A stretch of DNA of 10,621 bases, taken from positions 1 to 10,621 of the forward strand of contig VBKY01000301.1 of NCBI GenBank assembly GCA_005879255.1. The letters are read 5' to 3'. Shown here piece by piece: positions 5,187 through 10,621 of the stretch. The position numbers and the translations under genes were made by a program. A model generated the notes under the pieces. That model searched no databases, was not told the DNA's origin, and was given only the letters and a program-made list of their open reading frames with translations. Each line of letters opens with the position of its first letter. Position 1 is the first letter of the stretch. Source of the DNA: Deltaproteobacteria bacterium (lineage in GTDB: Bacteria > Desulfobacterota_B > Binatia > UBA9968).

Positions 5187-7382
5187 ATGTCGGTTACTGA
5201 TTCACCCGCTGTTGAACTGGCGCCAATACGCCAGATGCTGCGGCTTTATTGCCAAGCGCTGACCGGGCGGAGTGTCGATCTCCACGACCTCAAGCCGCTG
5301 ATCGACAAGAACATCGGTTGGTCGAGGGACGACGTGGCGACTAGCGACGGCTCGGCGATTTTTTTACCTGCATTTGTAAGACGGTTCGAGGCTCCATCCG
5401 ACAACTTCAACTTTTTGAAAGTGATGCTCACGCAGCAGGCGGGGCATCTGGAGTTCGGCAGCTTTGAGTTTCAGTTCGACCGGCCGTCGGCGAGGTTCGA
5501 TGATCTGCGGCCAAAGCTGACTGCGCCGCCGGAGTATCACGAGCACGATCATGGTCACGAAGGTCACTACGATCGTCCGAACGTGACGGAACTGACGCGG
5601 TTTTTTCGGCTTTTTCCCAACAAACGTTTGGCGCTGGATGTGTTTTCGATCATCGAAAGCAGCCGCGTGGAAGCGCGTATCATGAGCGAGTACCGCGGCA
5701 TTGCGACGGCGTATCATGAAATGCGCGGCCACGCTTTGAGACTGCGCCAAGAATTGGTTTTCCTGCCTGCGCGTGAGGCGCTGCTCGAGTTCATGATTCG
5801 CGTAAGTTTGGGCCAAAAAAGCGGGATGAAAGTCCCCGTGAAACAGCAAAAGGTGGCTCGAGAGATTCGTAGGATGGTTCGATTGATCAGCGATTATGGC
5901 GCGACCGTGGAAGACGCCGCCGAGGCGACGCTGCGGATTTACGCTCGACTGGCAAAGATCAAGAATGACTATCTCGATGAGGATGAGTTCGCACTTTTTG
6001 AAACCGACAGGGAGAGTTCAAGCCGGTCAAAACGTTCAATCAGGTCAAACCGTTGGGGCGATAACGATGCGGATGCGGCAGTTGACGCGCTGCCGCGACT
6101 CACTGGCCGGCAAATGGAGTACCTTTCGCCTCAAGGCGTGGACTATCGCGGCGAGTTCAGGCCGGAGCTGGCGCAGTTGTTAACCCAAGCACAGATCAAT
6201 GCGCGCGAGGAGCGCAAATCATTGACTCCCGAAGAACTGGCGGATCTGCTACGCAGCCAAAGAATGCCAATACCGCGCGATTCGGAAGAAGAGGGCGAAC
6301 AACAGGACCCGCAATCCGAGCAAATGGTGCAGAACTTAATGCGCGAACTCGAGCGTCGTGACCCGCGGATGCAGAGCGTTCACCGGCGTCCTTCGGCGCA
6401 GGCCGACGACGATACGGGCCCGCTGACGGCGTCGCAACCTGGCACGTTCGTTTATGACGAGTGGGATGTTTTCGTGAACCGATACCGCAGCTGTTGGTGC
6501 CGGGTGTACGAAAAAATCATGCCGGTGGGCGACCTGAATTTTTATCGGGAGACTTTGTTGAATTACAGGCCCCTAGTAAAACGGATCCGTGGTGAATTTG
6601 AACTAGTCGCGCCCGAATTATACCACAAAGAAAAACGACTGCCGGATGGCGCGGAGCACGATCTAGACGCGGCCATCGAGGCGCTGACCGATTTGCGCGT
6701 CGGTGTAACCCCGGCAGAGAAAATCTTTTGGCGCCAGCGAAAGCTCGAGCGCGACGTGGCGGTGGCGTTTCTTCTCGATATGAGCGGCTCCACGGGCGAG
6801 GCCATTGGCAGATCAAGCGGGGCCGCGCTTCCGGAGCAGGACGTGCGGCAGCAGCGGCGCATCATCGATGTTGAAAAAGAGGCTATTGTGCTGATGATGG
6901 ACGCAATCGAAGCGATCGGCGACCGCTACGGCGTTTACGGCTTTTCCGGTCATGGACGTGAAAACGTCGAATTTTACGTGATCAAGGATATCGAGGAAGA
7001 GTTTAATCCGGAGATTGCGAAACGTTTTAGCCGGGTCGGCCCGCTGCACGCGACGCGAATGGGCGCGGCGATCCGTCATTCAACTGCGAAATTACGGCAG
7101 CAACAAACGCGCTCGAAGTTTCTTTTCCTAATCAGCGATGGGCGACCGCAGGACCGCGACTATTCGCAAGACAGCGCGGAAAAGGTGTACGCCGTGGAGG
7201 ACACGCGCATGGCGTTTGTTGAAGCACGGCGAGAGGGGATCCATCCCTTTTGTCTGACGGTCGACAAGGAGGGGAATGATTATCTGCGTGCCATGATGGA
7301 TGACTTCAGTTACGAAGTGCTCGCCGACGTGAGTCTGTTGCCGCACCGATTGCCGCAACTGTACAGAAGGTTGACGATGTAA
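5187..7382 (+). CDS. VWA-domain protein of the CbbO/NorD family, partner of the AAA+ ATPase
   Basis: This 731-residue protein carries a C-terminal von Willebrand factor A domain with a complete MIDAS metal site: DMSGS at 531-535, Thr623 in HATRMG, and Asp651 in ISDGRPQD. The N-terminal helical region has family wording (AGHLEFGSF near 86-94). In CbbQ/CbbO and NorQ/NorD pairs the VWA protein recognises the client and docks the ATPase ring. Odd features are a His cluster at 118-127 (five His in ten residues), an acidic, Gln-rich linker near 355-400, and a Ser/Arg-rich repeat at 278-289 encoded by a dispersed TTCAA element. The frame stays open up to 5130, but those 19 codons (Cys/Leu/Arg-rich) translate the upstream repeat, so the ATG at 5187 is chosen; it lacks a Shine-Dalgarno. 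It lies 196 bases after the ATPase gene and converges on the bicupin gene. Confidence 0.93.
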   Translation: MSVTDSPAVELAPIRQMLRLYCQALTGRSVDLHDLKPLIDKNIGWSRDDVATSDGSAIFLPAFVRRFEAPSDNFNFLKVMLTQQAGHLEFGSFEFQFDRPSARFDDLRPKLTAPPEYHEHDHGHEGHYDRPNVTELTRFFRLFPNKRLALDVFSIIESSRVEARIMSEYRGIATAYHEMRGHALRLRQELVFLPAREALLEFMIRVSLGQKSGMKVPVKQQKVAREIRRMVRLISDYGATVEDAAEATLRIYARLAKIKNDYLDEDEFALFETDRESSSRSKRSIRSNRWGDNDADAAVDALPRLTGRQMEYLSPQGVDYRGEFRPELAQLLTQAQINAREERKSLTPEELADLLRSQRMPIPRDSEEEGEQQDPQSEQMVQNLMRELERRDPRMQSVHRRPSAQADDDTGPLTASQPGTFVYDEWDVFVNRYRSCWCRVYEKIMPVGDLNFYRETLLNYRPLVKRIRGEFELVAPELYHKEKRLPDGAEHDLDAAIEALTDLRVGVTPAEKIFWRQRKLERDVAVAFLLDMSGSTGEAIGRSSGAALPEQDVRQQRRIIDVEKEAIVLMMDAIEAIGDRYGVYGFSGHGRENVEFYVIKDIEEEFNPEIAKRFSRVGPLHATRMGAAIRHSTAKLRQQQTRSKFLFLISDGRPQDRDYSQDSAEKVYAVEDTRMAFVEARREGIHPFCLTVDKEGNDYLRAMMDDFSYEVLADVSLLPHRLPQLYRRLTM
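6017..6052 (+). repeat. In-frame TTCAA repeat (two 18-bp units) inside the VWA gene
   Basis: TTCAAGCCGGTCAAAACG at 6017-6034 and TTCAATCAGGTCAAACCG at 6035-6052 match at 15 of 18 positions. They encode SSRSKR and SIRSNR, two six-residue units at 278-289. The bases resemble the intergenic TTCAA elements elsewhere in the window, so a repeat appears to have entered the coding region and kept the frame. Confidence 0.7.
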
Positions 7383-7396
7383 CGATATAAATAACC

Positions 7397-7422
7397 CGTT
7401 CAAAACGTTCCAATCGTTCCGG
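7397..7422. repeat. TTCAA-family repeat between VWA and bicupin genes
   Basis: CGTTCAAAACGTTCCAATCG followed by TTCCGG lies 14 bases after the VWA stop codon in the 105-base convergent gap. It shares GTTCAAA-x-CGTTC wording with the other copies but has no second arm. No terminator stem is evident in this gap. Confidence 0.6.
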
Positions 7423-7487
7423 CAAGAGGAGAAATGCTTGGCGAATGTAATGCACCTGCAAACACAGATCTAATTTTCGCGCATTAG

Positions 7488-8510
7488 TTACCCGTTCTCC
7501 TCCCGATCCAATCCCGTCATCTTTAGTAACGGCCGATCGGTGACTGAAAACAGAATGGCCGGTTCGGTTTGCGAGAGATTCTTATGCGCGTGCCAGCGCC
7601 AGGCCGGCAGACTGAAGCTGTCGTGCTCATCCCACTGCATCTCCACCGGACTATTCTTGTCGACGATGGTTACGCCGCGGCCCTGTACCGTGTGATAGAG
7701 CACAGTTCCGGTGTGTCGGTGGAAGCGGGTTTCTTGTCCGGGCTGGAGCATCTGGATGTGGCAGGTCATGGTGAGAAACGTGTGGCCGCCATCGACCGGG
7801 TTTTTGTATTCAATAAATAATCCGTCATAGGGATCGTCGATTCCCTGGTCGGCGAGCTCTTTCAATGCTTGGAGCGCTTCGCCCCACTTATAATGATAGG
7901 GAACTCCCGCTGCGCCGTTGTATTCCACCTTGGGTTGGCGCGCGGGCCCGTAGAGGCGGCGGGACGCGCCGTTCGTCTTGGTTAGCGGCTGTTGTTTTCC
8001 TTCGGCCCATTCCTCGCGGAAGCCAGAGGCATCAAGAAAACTCACGACGCCGGCGTCCAAAGCGTCGATCCAGATGATCGGTTCTTTGGAATTGTTCACG
8101 TGATCGTGCCACACCCAGTTGGGCTGGATGAGCAAATCGCCAAGCTCCATGACCATGGGCTCGCCGTTGGAAGTGGTGTAGGCGCCGCTGCCTTTGACTA
8201 CAAACCGTAATGCCGTGTTGGCATGACGGTGTGCGGCAGCGGTCTCGCCCGGAAGAACGATTTGAAATCCCATGGACAATGTCTTGCTTCCGGTTTGTAG
8301 CCCGACATTGCGGCGAAACGCGTCTGGCCCGATTCTAATCACTTCCGTCGTTTCCATGAGAACGGGATAGATCTCTTTCCAGCGCCAGAGCTTTGGCTGC
8401 ATGCGTTCCGTCTCGTGGCGCATCTGCCAATATCCGCGCAGACCCATTTCCGCGAATTTTTTGTGGAGTTGCTCGCGGTCTTTCGCTTCATTTGCAGCTG
8501 TGGTGGACAT
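7488..8510 (-). CDS. Bicupin ring-cleavage dioxygenase (gentisate / 1-hydroxy-2-naphthoate dioxygenase family)
   Basis: This 340-residue bicupin belongs to the gentisate 1,2-dioxygenase family, Fe(II) enzymes that open the ring of gentisate, salicylate or 1-hydroxy-2-naphthoate between the carboxyl- and hydroxyl-bearing carbons. The N-terminal cupin has a full metal set: His94 and His96 in AAHRHANTALRF and His135 in WVWHDH. LWRWKEIYPVL at 41-51 is typical of the family. The C-terminal cupin also keeps His residues (FHRHTGTVLYH, WRWHAHKN), whereas that half is often degenerate. GGAGG at 8520-8516 lies a few bases before the ATG at 8510. The open frame reaches 8639, but the extra 43 codons read through a TTCAA repeat. 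Length fits gentisate dioxygenase; PhdI and salicylate dioxygenase are somewhat longer. The divergent neighbour is a PhdJ/NahE-like aldolase, which favours a PhdI-like role. Exact substrate undecided. Confidence 0.88.
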   Translation of the reverse strand: MSTTAANEAKDREQLHKKFAEMGLRGYWQMRHETERMQPKLWRWKEIYPVLMETTEVIRIGPDAFRRNVGLQTGSKTLSMGFQIVLPGETAAAHRHANTALRFVVKGSGAYTTSNGEPMVMELGDLLIQPNWVWHDHVNNSKEPIIWIDALDAGVVSFLDASGFREEWAEGKQQPLTKTNGASRRLYGPARQPKVEYNGAAGVPYHYKWGEALQALKELADQGIDDPYDGLFIEYKNPVDGGHTFLTMTCHIQMLQPGQETRFHRHTGTVLYHTVQGRGVTIVDKNSPVEMQWDEHDSFSLPAWRWHAHKNLSQTEPAILFSVTDRPLLKMTGLDREENG

Positions 8511-8520
8511 CGTAAGCCTC

Positions 8521-8567
8521 CGTTCAAATGGCTCAATCTGAATGAACCGTTCAAATCGTTCAACCCG
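8521..8567. repeat. TTCAA-family repeat in the divergent bicupin/aldolase region
   Basis: The stretch begins CGTTCAAATGGCTCAATC and ends CGTTCAAATCGTTCAACCCG, with GAATGAAC between. It starts one base past the Shine-Dalgarno of the bicupin gene and therefore lies in that gene's 5' leader. The words GTTCAAAT and CGTTCAA match the copies at 2523-2589 and 7397-7422. Confidence 0.7.
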
Positions 8568-8596
8568 TAATATGAGAAGTTGTACCAAAACCTCAA
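8567..8596 (-). promoter_or_regulatory. Possible sigma-70 promoter for the bicupin gene
   Basis: On the minus strand TTGAGG (8596-8591) and TATTAC (8572-8567) are separated by 18 bases. Each matches four of six consensus positions. It would start transcription within the TTCAA repeat, about 50 bases before the ATG at 8510. Weak, but it is the best pair in this 176-base divergent region. Confidence 0.3.
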
Positions 8597-8603
8597 AGGC
8601 GTG

Positions 8604-8631
8604 TGCAAATTGCCGCTTCTGACACTTTGCA
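8604..8631. promoter_or_regulatory. Possible operator: TGCAAA-N16-TTTGCA inverted repeat
   Basis: TGCAAA at 8604-8609 and TTTGCA at 8626-8631 are exact reverse complements. They are flanked by CGTG on the left and CACG a few bases further out on the right. The site lies between the two divergent genes, about 55 bases before the aldolase ATG, where a shared regulator could bind. No regulator gene is in the window, so this is a candidate only. Confidence 0.3.
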
Positions 8632-8686
8632 AGGGGCACGGTTTCCGGATATGTCTTTGAGAAAATCAGAACAAGGGAGGATCGTT

Positions 8687-9661
8687 ATGCTTACGGCGAA
8701 AGATGTTCAAGGCGTAATGGCGATGATGCCGTCTTTTTCGACCAAGGATGCCGGTGATCTGAGTTCGAAGAACACGATCGACGTCGACAATCTCAGGGCC
8801 GGAGTGGACCGGATGATCAACGATGGAATCGATGTGATTACCACCACGGGAAGTTTTGGCGAGTGCTACAACCTGCATTGGGACGAGTACAAGACTTTGG
8901 CCGTGGCAACCGTCGATGCGGTGAAGAAGCGCGTCCCTCTGTTCATCGGCGCAACCAGCCCGAATGCGCGTGAAGTTGTCGAGCGGCTGAAGTTCGTCCA
9001 AGACATCGGCGGCGACGGAACGCTGCTCGGCGTACCCTATTACGACGCGCAGTCGCCCGAATACATGGCTGACTTTTACACTCAGATCGCGGAGATGTTT
9101 CCCAAGCTCGGCTTTCTGATCTATCACAATCCGGTCAACCACAAAGTGAAAATTCCGGTCTCGGTATTTCCACGGCTGGTCAAGTGTCCAAACATTATCG
9201 GCATGAAGGACAGCCATCGCGATACCCGGGAATTTGTCCGTTTGATGGAAATTATCCACGGCAAGATCAGCGTCATGACGAACCAGGCACAATACTTTCC
9301 GTTCTATAGGATGGGTTCGGCCGGCTGCTGGTCGATCGATGCGTGGATGGGCCCATGGCCGGTGTTGCATTTGAGAAACCTCTGTCGCGAGGGAAAAGAT
9401 CAAGAAGCGTTGCAAGTCATCGCCGAAATCATGAACGCGGCTGGAGGCGAGCGGCCGGGAGGAAACGAAGGCGCGACGGCGAAGCTGCCCATTGAATTCG
9501 CCGGTTACGTTAACCCAGGACCGGCGCGCACTCCAATCATCAATTTTTCCGACACCACCATCGAACGCGCGAAGAAAAAGGCCGAAGGATGGAAAGCGCT
9601 CTGTGCAAAGTATCGGCCGTTGGTGGAAGCGCGACGCGCTCAGGTGAAGGTGGCATCTTAA
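8687..9661 (+). CDS. NahE/PhdJ-like hydratase-aldolase (dihydrodipicolinate synthase superfamily)
   Basis: This 324-residue class I aldolase belongs to the DapA superfamily, closest in wording to trans-o-hydroxybenzylidenepyruvate / 2'-carboxybenzalpyruvate hydratase-aldolases (NahE, PhdJ). These hydrate the double bond of a ring-cleavage product and release pyruvate plus an aromatic aldehyde. Landmarks are TTTGSFGECYNL at 52-63 (pyruvate-binding loop), Tyr146 in YHNP, and the Schiff-base Lys174 in IIGMKDSHRD. Length fits NahE/PhdJ and is longer than true DapA (about 290), with an extended C-terminus. GGGAGG at 8675-8680, six bases before the ATG at 8687, fixes the start, although the frame opens at 8603. 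It is divergent from the bicupin dioxygenase and 111 bases upstream of an M29-like gene. The subfamily call is good; the actual aldehyde product is unknown. Confidence 0.9.
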   Translation: MLTAKDVQGVMAMMPSFSTKDAGDLSSKNTIDVDNLRAGVDRMINDGIDVITTTGSFGECYNLHWDEYKTLAVATVDAVKKRVPLFIGATSPNAREVVERLKFVQDIGGDGTLLGVPYYDAQSPEYMADFYTQIAEMFPKLGFLIYHNPVNHKVKIPVSVFPRLVKCPNIIGMKDSHRDTREFVRLMEIIHGKISVMTNQAQYFPFYRMGSAGCWSIDAWMGPWPVLHLRNLCREGKDQEALQVIAEIMNAAGGERPGGNEGATAKLPIEFAGYVNPGPARTPIINFSDTTIERAKKKAEGWKALCAKYRPLVEARRAQVKVAS

Positions 9662-9665
9662 CGTC

Positions 9666-9750
9666 GTTCAAAGTTCAAGGTTCAAGGGTTCAAGGTCAGG
9701 TCGGAATCCGATCGGTCGACTTTGAACATTGAACCCTTGAACTTTTGAAC
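9666..9750. repeat. TTCAA-family inverted repeat with about 32-nt arms
   Basis: The left arm (9666-9697) is a run of GTTCAA words: GTTCAAAGTTCAAGG, then TTCAAGGGTTCAAGGTC. The right arm (9718-9750) is its near reverse complement with three single-base gaps and a couple of mismatches. The loop contains a small CGGA-A-TCCG palindrome. It fills most of the 111-base gap between the aldolase and the next gene. As RNA it would form a long stem, but no T-run follows. Confidence 0.85.
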
Positions 9751-9772
9751 AAATTTTCTGTCGGAGAATTTC

Positions 9773-10621
9773 ATGAGTTCTGTTCCCCTCATTCCGAAAC
9801 AGGCCGCGATCGCCGTGGCCGACATGGTCGACAACTGTGCCAAGGTCAAGCCGGGCATGAACGTCCTGATCATCGCCGCCAACGATGGCCTCTACGGCGG
9901 CGTCAATATCGTCGATCAAGAGACCATTGCTTGGATTCAATCGGCGGTAGTCCAGCGGCGTGCGGACGCTACGGTGGTTTGGTGCGATATTCCTTCGCGA
10001 CCGGCGATTCTGTGGGGCGAAGGCACCGACCCAAGCAAGGCCTGGCGGGTGCCGCCGGTTGTCGCCAATGCCATGCGTACCGCCGACGTGGTGATCAGCA
10101 ATGCCGTCGACCTCACCTACGAAGAGGAGTTGAGAGAGATCCCCGACATACTCGAAGAGCGCAAGACCCCTTTCGCCCGCAACATGGCGACGACTGCGTC
10201 GCTGCTTTCGAGCAACTGGGGACTAACGCCGTACGAGCTGGTTTCCGAGATACGCATTCAAGCCAACGCGCTCGCCAAGCCGGGAGCCAAGTGGGTGATG
10301 ACGCATCCCAACGGTTCGCATATCGAAGGCTACGTGGTGAAGCCGGAAGACATGGACGACTACGCGCATTACCGCGATATCGGCGGTTATTGTCCGTTTC
10401 CCGAAGGCGTGTGGTCATCGATCCGCGCCCGCGATGCCGAAGGCGTCGGCATCATCAATGAAGTGGGAGTCATCTGGGCGCGGCATATCGGCGTGCCCTG
10501 TCCATTCAAGCAGCCGGTGAAAGTTTTCATCGAAAAAGGCTACATCAAGAAATTCGAAGGCGGCGCCGAAGCCGAGACCTTGACCCGCTTCTACCAGTTT
10601 CTTTCCAAATATCTCGACGAA
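9773..10621 (+). CDS. M29 aminopeptidase / NicX-like protein (3' end cut off by the window edge)
   Basis: Reading from the ATG at 9773 gives 283 codons open to the right edge. GGAG at 9763-9766, six bases upstream, supports the start. The protein opens with a helix and a KPGMNVLIIAANDG strand-turn, then alternating alpha/beta segments, as in the N-terminal half of the M29 (aminopeptidase T) fold. Around 204-215 comes GGYCPFPEGVW, where Glu211 may correspond to the metal-binding Glu of the M29 'PxGE' motif. The last stretch (GVPCPFKQPVKVFIEKGYI, then FEGGAEAETL) also resembles M29 proteins. The ring-opening enzyme NicX (2,5-dihydroxypyridine 5,6-dioxygenase) shares this fold, so a dioxygenase role is possible in this setting. 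It probably forms an operon with the aldolase. Similarity is by eye; the final metal ligands lie outside the window or are unclear. Confidence 0.55.
   Translation, partial: MSSVPLIPKQAAIAVADMVDNCAKVKPGMNVLIIAANDGLYGGVNIVDQETIAWIQSAVVQRRADATVVWCDIPSRPAILWGEGTDPSKAWRVPPVVANAMRTADVVISNAVDLTYEEELREIPDILEERKTPFARNMATTASLLSSNWGLTPYELVSEIRIQANALAKPGAKWVMTHPNGSHIEGYVVKPEDMDDYAHYRDIGGYCPFPEGVWSSIRARDAEGVGIINEVGVIWARHIGVPCPFKQPVKVFIEKGYIKKFEGGAEAETLTRFYQFLSKYLDE

Noticed and set aside
8511..8639. Upstream start extending the bicupin dioxygenase by 43 residues
   Set aside because: The extension reads through a TTCAA repeat; a GGAGG just before the ATG at 8510 marks the better start.
8600..8640. Sigma-54-like promoter (GG...TTGC) before the aldolase gene
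   Set aside because: The GG and GC doublets are 12 bases apart instead of 10, and no enhancer-binding regulator is in sight.
9745..10461. Rightward 238-codon Arg-rich frame near the right edge
   Set aside because: It is an out-of-frame shadow of the M29-like gene starting at 9773, which has a Shine-Dalgarno and a protein-like composition through to the edge.

Overview
The window looks like accessory, catabolic chromosome from an uncultured soil- or sediment-type bacterium. It has moderate-to-high GC, many dispersed short inverted repeats between genes, tripartite tricarboxylate transporter (TTT) genes, and several ring-cleavage or aldolase-type genes of aromatic catabolism. Lineages such as Binatota, Methylomirabilota/Rokubacteria or other former Deltaproteobacteria would fit. 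That placement rests on general resemblance only; the window holds no phylogenetic marker.

Layout, left to right. (1) 1-943, minus: the first 314 codons of a TctA-family TTT permease, running off the left edge. (2) 1267-2070 and 2182-2499, plus: separate LigB-like and LigA-like subunits of a class III extradiol dioxygenase (protocatechuate 4,5-dioxygenase type). The LigB-like subunit keeps the metal ligands but appears to lack the catalytic His. (3) 2822-3835, minus: a TctC-family periplasmic binding protein with a signal peptide. It probably belongs with the permease, although the lig-like pair lies between them on the other strand. (4) 4103-4990 and 5187-7382, plus: a MoxR-type AAA+ ATPase of the CbbQ/NorQ family and its VWA-domain partner of the CbbO/NorD family. 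No RuBisCO or nitric oxide reductase gene is in sight. (5) 7488-8510, minus: a bicupin gentisate/1-hydroxy-2-naphthoate dioxygenase. It is divergent from (6) 8687-9661, plus: a NahE/PhdJ-like hydratase-aldolase of the dihydrodipicolinate synthase superfamily. (7) 9773-10621, plus: a protein open at the right edge, tentatively related to the M29 aminopeptidase / NicX fold.

Working model. TctC captures an organic acid and TctA (with a TctB not seen here) imports it. The bicupin opens the ring of a hydroxylated aromatic acid and the hydratase-aldolase splits the product, as PhdI and PhdJ do in phenanthrene breakdown. The LigAB-like enzyme could act on a later diphenolic acid. The AAA+/VWA pair belongs to a family that activates metalloenzymes, and here its nearest candidate clients are non-heme iron dioxygenases. 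The roles of single genes follow from family membership; the joint pathway is inference.

Nearly every intergenic gap carries short inverted repeats of several families. One of them, a TTCAA-rich element, also sits in frame inside the VWA gene. Repeats overlap or abut several gene starts and make some open frames look longer at the 5' end than the genes probably are.
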